From NCBI GenBank assembly GCA_023433305.1, contig JAEZCZ010000002.1, forward strand, positions 1-28,931: DNA of 28,931 bases, given 5' to 3'. The notes under the pieces are model-generated. The model saw only the letters and a list, made by a program, of their open reading frames with translations. It ran no database searches and was not told the origin of the DNA. This DNA is from Pseudomonadota bacterium (GTDB lineage: Bacteria; Pseudomonadota; Alphaproteobacteria; Sphingomonadales; Sphingomonadaceae). A program made the position numbers and the translations under genes. Below are positions 7,625-15,241 of the stretch, one piece after another; position 1 is the stretch's first letter, and each line of letters starts with the position of its first letter.

Positions 7625-8905
7625 CTACTCCGCCGCTTGCGCGAGGTGCCAGACCGGCGGCTCCTCGCTTTCGCGCAGCCGCTTGCTTTCCTCGTAGACG
7701 AACTCGCCGGTCATCGGGATGGCGGCGCGGTCCTTCACGTAGATCAGCTGCCAATTGACGAGCTTGCCGTGGCGGAAGCTCTGTTCGGCGCCGGCGAGAT
7801 AGAACTGCCACATGCGGTAGAACGTCTCGTCGTACATCTCGACGATCTCGTCCTTGTGCATGACGGTGCGGTTGTACCATTCCTCCAGAGTGTGGCTGTA
7901 GTGGAAGCGCATCGCCTCCACGTCCATGATCTGGAAGCCTGCCTTCTCGCTTTCCTTCACCAGCTCGCTGAGCGCGGGGATGTAGCCGCCGGGGAAGATG
8001 TACTTGCGCGTCCAGGCGTCGGTAAAGCCCGGAGGACCCGCGCGGCCGCAGCAGTGGCTGAACATCACGCCATCGGGCTTCAGCAGCTTGTGGGTGTGCT
8101 CGTAGAACTGCGGGTAGTGCGGGGTGCCGACATGTTCGAGCAGGCCGACCGAGCTGATCCGGTCGAACTGACCTTCGACATCGCGATAATCCATCAGCGC
8201 GAACTTGACCTTGTCGTCGACGCCGGCGGCTTTCGCGCGCTCCTTGCAGAAGGCGATCTGGTCGGGCGCGAGGGCGACACCGAGCACCTCGCAGCCGTAG
8301 TGCTTGTTGAGGTAGAGCGCGAGGCCGCCCCAACCGCAGCCGATGTCGAGCACCTTCATGCCCGGCTTGATGTACATCTTGGCGGCGATGTGCGCCTTCT
8401 TGTCGAGCTGGGCTTTCTCGAGGCTGTTGTTGACGTCGCGGTAGTAGCCCATCGTGTACTGCCGGTCCTCGTCGAGGAACAGCTCGTAGAGCCTGCGCGT
8501 CAGGTTGTAGGTGTGCTCGGCGTTCTTGCGCGCCTTGCCGCGCAAGTTGATGCTGTCGACCTTTGCCGCGATCCGCGCGACGGCCTTTTGCACCGGGGTC
8601 TTGGCGCCGAGCGTGTTGCCGCTCTTCACCTTGGCGTTCATCGCCACGTAGAGCACCATGTCTCGTATGTCGTAAGGCTGCTCGACGACGAGCCAGCCCC
8701 ACATGTACGCCTCGCCCGCGCCGACGGCGGGATAGCGCGCGATGTGGTTGGCGGCCTTCTTGTTGGTCAGCCGCACGTGCATCGGCTGGCCATGCTCCAT
8801 GCCTTCGGGACCCGGCCCGTACTCGTAGACTTTGCCGTCATGGTCGGTGATCACCAGGCGACCGACCTTGATCACCTTCTTCAGGAACTTGTCCAGCAAC
8901 CACAT
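7625..8905 (-). CDS. cfa: Cyclopropane-fatty-acyl-phospholipid synthase
   Basis: The product has 426 residues from the ATG at 8905 (MWLLDKFLKKVIKVG), with GGGAG about 10 nt upstream. The enzyme transfers a methylene group from S-adenosylmethionine to cis double bonds of membrane phospholipid acyl chains, making the membrane more robust under stress. An N-terminal domain (residues 1-150) precedes the Rossmann methyltransferase, whose SAM-binding motif VLDIGCGWGG lies at residues 185-194. YTMGYYRD sits just before it, and GLLEHVGTPHYPQFYEHTHKLLKPDG and MRFHYSHTLEEWYNR are typical of the family. It is the first gene of a likely unit with the sugar dehydrogenase. Relatives such as UfaA/CmaA-type methyltransferases cannot be excluded. 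Confidence 0.93.
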   Translation of the reverse strand: MWLLDKFLKKVIKVGRLVITDHDGKVYEYGPGPEGMEHGQPMHVRLTNKKAANHIARYPAVGAGEAYMWGWLVVEQPYDIRDMVLYVAMNAKVKSGNTLGAKTPVQKAVARIAAKVDSINLRGKARKNAEHTYNLTRRLYELFLDEDRQYTMGYYRDVNNSLEKAQLDKKAHIAAKMYIKPGMKVLDIGCGWGGLALYLNKHYGCEVLGVALAPDQIAFCKERAKAAGVDDKVKFALMDYRDVEGQFDRISSVGLLEHVGTPHYPQFYEHTHKLLKPDGVMFSHCCGRAGPPGFTDAWTRKYIFPGGYIPALSELVKESEKAGFQIMDVEAMRFHYSHTLEEWYNRTVMHKDEIVEMYDETFYRMWQFYLAGAEQSFRHGKLVNWQLIYVKDRAAIPMTGEFVYEESKRLRESEEPPVWHLAQAAE

Positions 8906-8985
8906 CTCGGCACGTCTCCCAATCTCCAAACGGCGCACTTGAACCGCGCCCTTGCGGAGAGTCAATCATCGGATATCCTGCACGG

Positions 8986-9414
8986 ATGGCCGACACGAAG
9001 ACCAAGCCGACGCAAGTCAGTGTCGAGGACTTCCTCGCCGCCGTTGAGCCGGCGAGCAAGCGCGCCGATGCGCCGGTGCTCGACGCGCTGTTCCGCAAGG
9101 CCACGGGCGAGGAGCCGCAGATGTGGGGCCCGAGCATCGTCGGGTATGGGCAGTATCATTACCGCTACGACAGCGGGCACGAAGGCGACATGTGCCGCGC
9201 GGGCTTCTCTCCGCGCAAGGCGAAGCACTCGCTTTATATCCTCGGATGCGACGGCAAGGACGAGGAGATGGAAGCGCTGCTCGCCCGGCTCGGCAAGCAT
9301 TCGCGCGGAGCGGGGTGCCTCTATGTCAACAAGCTCGCCGACATCGACCTTGGCGTACTCGAAGCGATGATCGCGCTCGGTTGGAAGACCTCTTTCGAGC
9401 GCTATCCAGGCTAG
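8986..9414 (+). CDS. DUF1801 domain protein
   Basis: The 142-residue cytoplasmic protein has the typical DUF1801 layout: VEDFLAAVEPASKRADAPVLDALFRKATGEEPQMWGPSIVGYGQYHYRYDSG, then AGFSPRKAKHSLYILG and a C-terminal KLADIDLGVLEAMI. The family is widespread and its function is uncharacterised; the fold resembles the YdhG/YjhX-like group. The ATG at 8986 lies 80 nt from the divergent cfa start, so both promoters must share that gap. Its 3' end overlaps the convergent molybdopterin oxidoreductase gene by 4 nt. Confidence 0.88.
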   Translation: MADTKTKPTQVSVEDFLAAVEPASKRADAPVLDALFRKATGEEPQMWGPSIVGYGQYHYRYDSGHEGDMCRAGFSPRKAKHSLYILGCDGKDEEMEALLARLGKHSRGAGCLYVNKLADIDLGVLEAMIALGWKTSFERYPG

Positions 9415-10148
9415 ATTCCCGCGTACCACTGGTAACCGCGGTCTTCCCAGTAGCCGCCGCCGCCTTCGCCGATGCCGTCGAGGCTGGCGACGAGCTCGAT
9501 CCCGGTCAGGTACTTGGCGTGCTTATAGCCGAGCTGGCGCTCGATCCTGAGGCGCAGCGGGGCGCCGTTGCGGATCGGGAGGGGCTCGCCGTTGAGCTGG
9601 TGCGCGATCAGCGTCTGCGGGTGGAACGCGTCGTCGAGATCGCAGCTTTCGTAGTAGGGCACGCCGCGGAAGTCGTCGGCGCAGTGGAACACCACGAAGC
9701 GCGCGCCGTCTTGCAGTCCCGCGGCGCCGAGGATCGTCGAAAGCTGCGGGCCGGTCCACTGCCCAATCGCGCTCCAGCCTTCGACGCAGTCGTGGCGGGT
9801 GATTTGAGTGCGCTGGGGCAGGGCGCGGATCTGCTCCATCGTCAGGCTGAGCGGGCGCTCGACCAGCCCGCGCACGTCGAACCGCCAGTCCGCGAAGCCG
9901 GCGGCCTCGTGCGCGCGGTAGGCCGCGGTGCCGATGTCCTTGTTGCCGTTGCCGCGGAAGTAGGGGGAGATGTCGGCGACTGAATATTCGCGCGCCATCG
10001 CGACGCGGCCGCCGAGCAGGCGGTGCGCGCCCTTGTGCAGAGCCTCGGCGCCCTCGATCAGGCCCGCGAAAGCCTGGCTGTCGCCGATCTTCGAGCAGCC
10101 GGCGGTGAGCGTGGCGGCGAGGCCGGCCAGGACGTTACGCCGCTTCAT
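9411..10148 (-). CDS. Molybdopterin-dependent oxidoreductase, sulfite oxidase/MsrP-like, Tat lipoprotein
   Basis: The product has 245 residues. The start has GGAGGG about 8 nt upstream. The N-terminus MKRRNVLAGLAATLTAGCSK contains a twin-arginine pair and a lipobox (LTAGC, Cys18), which suggests folded export and lipid anchoring. The sulfite-oxidase fold follows: WRFDVRGLVERPLSLTMEQIRALP, the molybdenum ligand Cys121 in TRHDCVEGWSAIGQWTG, FHCADDFRGVPYYESCDLDDAFHPQT, and GAPLRLRIERQLGYKHAKYLTGIEL. Relatives reduce methionine sulfoxides or oxidise sulfite in the periplasm; the natural substrate is not clear here. Its start lies inside the 3' end of the cytochrome b gene (14-nt overlap), so the cytochrome is its probable electron partner, comparable to MsrQ with MsrP. 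Confidence 0.9.
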   Translation of the reverse strand: MKRRNVLAGLAATLTAGCSKIGDSQAFAGLIEGAEALHKGAHRLLGGRVAMAREYSVADISPYFRGNGNKDIGTAAYRAHEAAGFADWRFDVRGLVERPLSLTMEQIRALPQRTQITRHDCVEGWSAIGQWTGPQLSTILGAAGLQDGARFVVFHCADDFRGVPYYESCDLDDAFHPQTLIAHQLNGEPLPIRNGAPLRLRIERQLGYKHAKYLTGIELVASLDGIGEGGGGYWEDRGYQWYAGI

Positions 10149-10809
10149 CGATGCGCCCTCCGGTGATCATGTCGGCGACGTTGCGCGCCGGCTTGTTGAG
10201 CAAGAGGAGCACGACATGCAGCACGAGGAACCCGAACAGCGCCCAGGCGATGATGAAATGGATCGAGCGAGCGCTTTGACGCCCGCCGAACGCCTGGCTG
10301 AGGAACGGCCACGCCGCGTCCATCCCGGGGCTCATCGCCATGCCAGTGAGGATCATCAGCGGCAGCAGCACGAACAGCACGAAACCGTAGGCGTATTTCT
10401 GCAGCAGGTTGTACTTGCCGCGCTCGGGCGCGAACTGGAACCGCACGTGCCGGCGCACGTCTGCCGAGATGGCGCGCCGCGACCATTCGCCGCGCGTCGG
10501 CACGATGTCGCGGCGGAAGTGGCCGTTGAACAGCGCGGCCAGCATGAACAGCAGGAGCGATATCCCGAACACCCACGCGAACAGCACGTGCCAGTCTCTC
10601 GCCGAAGCGAGGCTGTAGTAGCCGGGTATCGTCGCCCAACCCGGGAAGCGCCAGACGTGGAGCCAGGCCTGGCTGGGCAGGAAACCCCATTCGCCCCAGT
10701 AGAGGTAGCGGTGGGCGTTCGAGATGTTCAGGCCCGACATGAACAGCACGACCAGGCTGACCGCGTTGAGCCAATGCCAGATCCGCGTGCTGAGCGCGTG
10801 GCGCGTCAT
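10135..10809 (-). CDS. Cytochrome b561-like membrane haem protein
   Basis: The product has 224 residues starting MTRHALSTRIWHWLNAVSLVVLFMSGLNI, a typical opening of cytochrome b/b6 or b561-type subunits with a haem-binding His at residue 12. Four to five membrane segments are visible. Further candidate haem ligands are in RDWHVLFAWVFG and ARSIHFIIAWALFGFLVLHVVLLLL. It probably carries quinol electrons to or from the molybdenum enzyme encoded directly downstream. Its ATG overlaps the stop codon of the FolM-like gene (ATGA), and its 3' end overlaps the oxidoreductase by 14 nt. It is sequence-distinct from MsrQ but fits the same role. Confidence 0.9.
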   Translation of the reverse strand: MTRHALSTRIWHWLNAVSLVVLFMSGLNISNAHRYLYWGEWGFLPSQAWLHVWRFPGWATIPGYYSLASARDWHVLFAWVFGISLLLFMLAALFNGHFRRDIVPTRGEWSRRAISADVRRHVRFQFAPERGKYNLLQKYAYGFVLFVLLPLMILTGMAMSPGMDAAWPFLSQAFGGRQSARSIHFIIAWALFGFLVLHVVLLLLNKPARNVADMITGGRIDEAA

Positions 10810-11567
10810 ACCAGCCCCTCCTCGCGGGCGAGATACATCACGTCGCGGGGCTGGGCGAGGAGGTGCTGACCGGAATCGACGAACAAGGTCTGGCCGGTCG
10901 CGAGCGGGCCGGTGGCGAGGAAGAACGCCGCGTCGGCCACTTCGTCCGCGCCGGTGCGGCGCGTGAGCAGATTGAGGCGATGCGAGACCTCGGCTTCGGC
11001 TTCGACCTGGTCGTGGCTCGCTAGGATCGCGCCAGGGGCGAGGGCAAAGACGCGGTCGGCTGGCGCTGCCGTCATCGAAAGCATCGTCGCGGCGGCGGCG
11101 ACGGCGTGCTTGGAAAGCGTGTAGCTGAAGAAGTCGGGATTGGGATTGGCGAGCTTCTGGTCGGTCAACTGGATCACGCGCCGCCCCGCATCCGACCGCG
11201 CCCGCTTCAGGTAGGCCTGCGCCATCATCGCGGGCGTGCAGGCGTTGACCTGCATCGCTTCCCAGTTGCAGCCGATATCGAGCGCCGTGGCGTGGTCGGG
11301 CCGGAACACCGAGGCCGAATTGACCAGCGCGCGCCACTGCTCGAGGCGGCCGGCGAGGTCGTCGACCATTGCGATCGCGGCGTCGCCATCGGCGAGGTCG
11401 CAGCGCACGACTTCGGCGCTGGGAAGCGCTTCCGCCAGCGCGCGAGCTTCGGCCATTGAACGATTGCAGTGGATCACGACATGCCAGCCGGCCTCACCGA
11501 ACCGGCGCGAGATCGCTGCGCCGATCCGCTTCGCGCCGCCGGTGACGAGGACAGCCGGCCGCCTCAT
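10806..11567 (-). CDS. FolM/pteridine reductase-like SDR family oxidoreductase
   Basis: The product has 253 residues from an ATG overlapping the CDF stop codon. A Rossmann nucleotide-binding motif stands at the N-terminus (VLVTGGAKRIGAAISRRFGEAGWHVVIHCNRS). Catalytic YxxxK is in FFSYTLSKHAVAAAA, preceded by the family-typical LTDQKLANPNPD. The end reads ATGQTLFVDSGQHLL. These features match the FolM/PTR1-like branch, which uses NADPH to reduce dihydropterins. Placement directly before a cytochrome and a molybdopterin enzyme invites the idea that a pterin is its substrate here, but this is inference. The longer open frame upstream is a shadow of the CDF gene. Confidence 0.88.
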   Translation of the reverse strand: MRRPAVLVTGGAKRIGAAISRRFGEAGWHVVIHCNRSMAEARALAEALPSAEVVRCDLADGDAAIAMVDDLAGRLEQWRALVNSASVFRPDHATALDIGCNWEAMQVNACTPAMMAQAYLKRARSDAGRRVIQLTDQKLANPNPDFFSYTLSKHAVAAAATMLSMTAAPADRVFALAPGAILASHDQVEAEAEVSHRLNLLTRRTGADEVADAAFFLATGPLATGQTLFVDSGQHLLAQPRDVMYLAREEGLV

Positions 11568-12187
11568 GCCGCGCGCAACTGCGGCGCGGCCTCGATCACG
11601 ACCCGGAATGCCGAGCGGAGGAACAGGACCGCCATGGCCGATCCGATCACGATGTCGGGCCAGGGGCTGGCGAGCCAGGCGACGAGCAGGGCCGCAAGCA
11701 GGACGCCGACGTTGGAGATCACGTCGTTGCGCGAGCACTCGAAGGTGCTCGCCATGTTCACGTCCTCGGTGCGGAACTGCCAGAGCAGCCGCAGGCAGAC
11801 CACGTTGGCGACCAGCGCGAGCGCGCCGAAAGCGAGCATCAGCGTGGAGGAAGGCGCGATGCCGCTCTGGATCTTGGCGACGACGTTGGCGACGATACCG
11901 ATGCCGAGAGCCAGGATGAACAGGCCCTTGAACATTGCCGCGCCGGCCTTCCAGCGCTCGCTGCGATCGAGGGCGTAGAGGCTGACGGCATAGACCAGCG
12001 CGTCGCCCAGCATGTCGGTCGCATCCGCCATCAAGGCCGCCGATCCCGCGACGACGCCCGCGCCGAACTCCACGACGAACATGGTCGCGTTGATCGCAAG
12101 CACCACAACCAGCACCCGCCGCTGGTCGGCCCGCCGCGCAAGTCGTTCAAGTTCGGTCGATTTGGCGGAGCAGCATGAGTCAGCCAT
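11564..12187 (-). CDS. Cation diffusion facilitator-type metal transporter with altered metal site
   Basis: The product has 207 residues from the ATG at 12187; the ribosome binding site is weak. The N-terminus carries a Cys pair (MADSCCSAK), then five to six membrane helices. The CDF signature is in the first two: FVVEFGAGVVAGSAALMADATDMLGDALVYAVSL. In the metal site the usual His/Asp-x3-Asp pairs read Asp58-x3-Asp62 and Cys151-x3-Asp155 (FECSRNDVISNVGV). A Cys in place of the common His/Asp hints at different metal selectivity. It lacks the long C-terminal cytoplasmic domain of classical CDF proteins. It is the first gene of an overlapping four-gene operon and is divergent from a DUF2946 and outer-membrane protein pair. 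Confidence 0.87.
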   Translation of the reverse strand: MADSCCSAKSTELERLARRADQRRVLVVVLAINATMFVVEFGAGVVAGSAALMADATDMLGDALVYAVSLYALDRSERWKAGAAMFKGLFILALGIGIVANVVAKIQSGIAPSSTLMLAFGALALVANVVCLRLLWQFRTEDVNMASTFECSRNDVISNVGVLLAALLVAWLASPWPDIVIGSAMAVLFLRSAFRVVIEAAPQLRAA

Positions 12188-12280
12188 TGCCGGCGTTATG
12201 CGCCGCGGCCACGGCAAGGGCAAGCCGAGGCCCCTCGCGCGCGCTTGCAAGCGGCGCCGCGCGAACCTAAGCGCGCGCCC

Positions 12281-12652
12281 GTGACACCTGCGTTCCGTCC
12301 ACTGCTATGGCTCCTGCTCGTGGCGGCACTGTTCGTCCGCGCGTTCGTGCCGCAGGGTTACATGCCCGAGCGTACTGCGGGGAGCACGATCTCGGTCGCC
12401 ATCTGTGACAGCGGGGGCCACTGGGCGATCCCGCTCGACGAAGACGGTGGCGTCCCGGAGGAGGATCGGCGGGCCGATCCACCGTGCGCTTTTGCCGGGC
12501 TCGGAACGCCCGCGCTCCCGCCCATTCCACCGGTGGACATACCCGAGTTCGTCGCCGATCGGGTTTCCTATGGCGTCGCGTCGGCCGCGTTCAAAAGCCC
12601 CGACGCAAGCGCCCATTTGCCGCCGGTCCGCGGGCCACCCGTTCCTGCCTGA
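12281..12652 (+). CDS. DUF2946-like small membrane/secreted protein
   Basis: The product has about 123 residues. The start is uncertain: GTG at 12281 or TTG at 12245, neither with a good ribosome binding site. The GTG start places one hydrophobic segment at the N-terminus (FRPLLWLLLVAALFVRAFVPQGYMPE), as is usual in DUF2946 proteins. Two cysteines follow (VAICDSGG and PPCAFAG), and the tail ends RGPPVPA, also family-like. DUF2946 proteins have unknown function, but they often sit beside copper-related outer-membrane proteins, as here. The next gene begins 51 nt downstream in the same direction. Confidence 0.7.
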   Translation: MTPAFRPLLWLLLVAALFVRAFVPQGYMPERTAGSTISVAICDSGGHWAIPLDEDGGVPEEDRRADPPCAFAGLGTPALPPIPPVDIPEFVADRVSYGVASAAFKSPDASAHLPPVRGPPVPA

Positions 12653-12703
12653 GCCGCCGCCGGGAGTGCCCGGCACGAGTGCTTTTCAGTCAGGATACAA
12701 TTC

Positions 12704-13771
12704 ATGAGGACTCTATGTTGGAGCGGCGCGTTGGCGCTGCTCGCTATCGCCGTACCCGCCGCCGGGCAGGACGATCCCGAGATCACCGTGCAGTCGCCGC
12801 TGCTGCTTCCCTCCGCGGGGATGATGAACGATCACATGCACGAAGGCGGCGAGGCGATGATCGGGCTGCGGTTCGAACGGTACCGTTTCGGCGGGGCCAA
12901 CCAGAGCGGGACCGACGCGATCGACGATCCCGCCATCGTCGCCGCGGGCTATTCGGTGCGTACGCAGTCGATGATCATGGACATGGTCATGCTCGACCTG
13001 ATGTACGCGCCGACCGCGAACCTGACCCTGATGCTGATGCCGCATTATATGTGGCACCGCATGGCAATGGTCGGGATCGACCCTATGGCCGGCATGGATG
13101 GCGAGCACGCCGGCCACGGCGGCGGCCACGCGCTCCCGTTCGGCGCCGTGCACCGCCACGGCAGCGAGGGGTTCGGCGACACGCTCGCCTCGGCTTCCTA
13201 CCGCCTGGCGCGCGGATCGAAGCTCTCGGCCCACGCGACGCTCGGGGTGTGGGTTCCGACCGGCTCGGTCGACAAAACGAACCCGGACGGCAGCTTCGTC
13301 CATTACGGCATGCAGCCGGGCGGCGGGACGTGGGATCTCGAGCCTTCGCTCACCGTCGGCGGTCATGCCGGCGGGGTGGGCTGGGGCGCGCAGGCGTCCT
13401 ATCGCTGGAAAACCGACGCGAGCAACGCGTCGGGCTTCGCGTTCGGCGACAAGGCGCGCGCGACCGGGTGGCTGAGCTACCTGCTCGACAGCGATGTCGG
13501 TGCGACGGCCCGGCTCGAATACGTGCACGAAGGGCAGGTCCAGGGGCACTACAATGGGCCGCATCGCCACGCTTCCCCGCCCGATCGGCAGGAGAACTAC
13601 GGCGGCGACACGGTCACCGCGGGGCTCGGTCTCAACTGGTTGCTCCCGTTGCGAACAGCGCAGCGCCCGCAGCTTGGCGCGGAAGTTGCAGTGCCGATCT
13701 ATCAGGACCTCAACGGAATCCAGGCGCCGCAGGACTGGCGCTTCTCGCTTGCGCTGAGCCAGACGTTCTGA
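12704..13771 (+). CDS. Outer-membrane transporter-like protein, Met/His-rich, metal-associated
   Basis: The product has 355 residues. AGGA lies 8 nt before the ATG. A signal peptide (MRTLCWSGALALLAIAVPAAG) precedes a segment with MMNDHMHEGGEAMIGLRFERY, the opening typical of proteins found next to copper or heavy-metal genes. Other Met/His-rich stretches are MIMDMVMLDLMYAPT and MAGMDGEHAGHGGGHALP. The rest alternates as expected for outer-membrane beta-strands and ends in Phe (SLALSQTF). Metal export or binding is inferred; no biochemical role is established. It forms a pair with the DUF2946 gene, and a strong inverted repeat follows its stop codon. Confidence 0.82.
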   Translation: MRTLCWSGALALLAIAVPAAGQDDPEITVQSPLLLPSAGMMNDHMHEGGEAMIGLRFERYRFGGANQSGTDAIDDPAIVAAGYSVRTQSMIMDMVMLDLMYAPTANLTLMLMPHYMWHRMAMVGIDPMAGMDGEHAGHGGGHALPFGAVHRHGSEGFGDTLASASYRLARGSKLSAHATLGVWVPTGSVDKTNPDGSFVHYGMQPGGGTWDLEPSLTVGGHAGGVGWGAQASYRWKTDASNASGFAFGDKARATGWLSYLLDSDVGATARLEYVHEGQVQGHYNGPHRHASPPDRQENYGGDTVTAGLGLNWLLPLRTAQRPQLGAEVAVPIYQDLNGIQAPQDWRFSLALSQTF

Positions 13772-13782
13772 GGCTTGCGATC

Positions 13783-13839
13783 GGCCTGACCGGGAGATAA
13801 TCCAGTTCCACCGGGGCAAAGCAACCTCCCGGTCAGGCC
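13783..13839. repeat. Perfect 14-bp inverted repeat between the outer-membrane gene and chrA
   Basis: GGCCTGACCGGGAG (13783-13796) is mirrored by CTCCCGGTCAGGCC (13826-13839) with a 29-nt loop. It starts 11 nt after the upstream stop codon. No T-run follows, so it is not a textbook terminator; it may stabilise the 3' end of the mRNA or bind a regulator. Confidence 0.8.
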
Positions 13840-13873
13840 ACCCAGCCGTGGGCGCCCAAGCGTTGCCTTCACA

Positions 13874-13887
13874 CCCGCTTCGGCGGG
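13874..13887 (+). promoter_or_regulatory. UUCG tetraloop hairpin upstream of the chrA start
   Basis: CCCGC, TTCG and GCGGG form a short, very stable stem with a C(UUCG)G tetraloop. It ends about 3 nt before the GGGAGG ribosome binding site of chrA. It may set a transcript end or keep the binding site exposed. Confidence 0.45.
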
Positions 13888-13905
13888 CAGGGAGGTATTA
13901 GGCGT

Positions 13906-15222
13906 ATGGCGAACGGGATCCTCCAACCGCCCAGCTTTTCGGAACTGGTCCGCGTCTCGGCGCGGATCGGCTGGCTGAGCTTCGGCGGGCCGGCCGGCCA
14001 GATCGCGCTGATGCACCGCGAGCTGATCGACGAGCGGCGTTGGGTCGAGGAAGAGGAGTACCTCCAGGCGCTCAACCTCTGCACCTTGCTGCCCGGGCCC
14101 GAAGCGCAGCAGCTCGCAACCTGGATCGGCTGGAAGCACCACGGCTGGCGGGGCGGGCTCGTCGTCGGCGGCCTGTTCGTGCTGCCGGGCGCGCTGGTGA
14201 TGCTGGCCTTGTCGATGCTCTATGCGTTCGCGGCCGACCTCGACTGGTTCGCTGCGCTGTTCCTCGGCATCAAGGCGGCGGTGCTGGCAATCATCACACA
14301 GGCGCTGCTCCGCATCGCCGCGCGCGCGGTTAAGACGCCTTTCCAGCGGATGCTGGCGGTCGCCGCCTTCTCCGGGCTGTTCCTGTTCGATGCGCCGTTT
14401 CCGCTCGTCGTGCTCGCCGCCCTCGCGCTAGGGGCCTGGGCGGGCGCGAAGCGGCCCGGCTGGCTGGCGCTGAGGCCTGTCGAGCCAAGCGGGGCGGGGC
14501 ACTCGGGTGCCTGGAGCGCCAGCTTGCGCGCCGTCGCGGTCTGGGCTGCGGTCTGGGCCGCGCCCTTGCTGGCAGTGCTCGTCCTGCTCGGGCGGGACCA
14601 CGTCTTGTGGGACATCGGCGTGTTCTTTTCGCAGCTCGCGGTCGTCACCTTCGGTGGGGCTTATGCCGTGCTCGCCTATATGGCGCAGGAAGCGGTCAAT
14701 GGGTTCGGCTGGCTCGGCGCTGGCGAGATGGTCGACGGGCTGGGCCTTGCCGAGACCACGCCGGGCCCGCTGATCCTCGTCACGCAGTTCGTCGGCTATC
14801 TCGCCGCGTTTCGCGATCCTGCTCCGTTCAGCCCCCTCGTCGCCGGTTTGCTCGGCGCGGCTCTGACGACGTGGGTTACTTTCGCACCCTGCTTCCTCTG
14901 GATATTCACCTTCGCCCCGTGGATGGAAAAGCTGCAACGCTCCCCCGCGCTGAAGGGCGGGCTCGCGGGCGTGACCGCGGCGGTGGTCGGGGTGATCGCC
15001 AATCTCACCGCGTGGTTCGTGCTGCACGTGCTCTTCGAGCGCGTGGCCACGGTCGAGAACGGGCTGCTGCGCCTCTACCTGCCCGAATGGGAGAGCTTCG
15101 ACTGGCGCGCGGCGGCGATTTCGATCATTGCGGTGGTGCTGGTGTTTCGGTTCCGTTGGGGCATTGTCGCCACGCTCGGGGTCTCGGCGGCGCTCGGTCT
15201 GGTGCTTGGTCTGCGGACCTGA
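13906..15222 (+). CDS. chrA: Chromate transporter ChrA (two-domain)
   Basis: The 438-residue polytopic membrane protein has the length of the long bidomain ChrA type. GGAGG lies about 10 nt before the ATG. Each half carries a CHR-domain signature: SFGGPAGQIALMHRELIDERRWVEEEEYLQALNLCTLLPGPEAQQLA in the N-terminal half, and TFGGAYAVLAYMAQEAV with GLGLAETTPGPLILVTQFVGYLAA in the C-terminal half. ChrA proteins export chromate by proton-coupled transport. No chrB regulator is visible nearby. Two hairpins precede it (13783-13839 and 13874-13887). It ends 19 nt before the convergent COG3904-like gene. Confidence 0.95.
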   Translation: MANGILQPPSFSELVRVSARIGWLSFGGPAGQIALMHRELIDERRWVEEEEYLQALNLCTLLPGPEAQQLATWIGWKHHGWRGGLVVGGLFVLPGALVMLALSMLYAFAADLDWFAALFLGIKAAVLAIITQALLRIAARAVKTPFQRMLAVAAFSGLFLFDAPFPLVVLAALALGAWAGAKRPGWLALRPVEPSGAGHSGAWSASLRAVAVWAAVWAAPLLAVLVLLGRDHVLWDIGVFFSQLAVVTFGGAYAVLAYMAQEAVNGFGWLGAGEMVDGLGLAETTPGPLILVTQFVGYLAAFRDPAPFSPLVAGLLGAALTTWVTFAPCFLWIFTFAPWMEKLQRSPALKGGLAGVTAAVVGVIANLTAWFVLHVLFERVATVENGLLRLYLPEWESFDWRAAAISIIAVVLVFRFRWGIVATLGVSAALGLVLGLRT

Positions 15223-15241
15223 GCCCCCCCCGGGCGGTGGC

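Noticed and set aside
7593..8702. N-terminal extension of the sugar dehydrogenase frame to 779 residues
   Set aside because: This part is Arg/Gly-rich and antisense-like in codon pattern, and it overlaps the clear cfa gene in another frame. The signal peptide starts at 7592.
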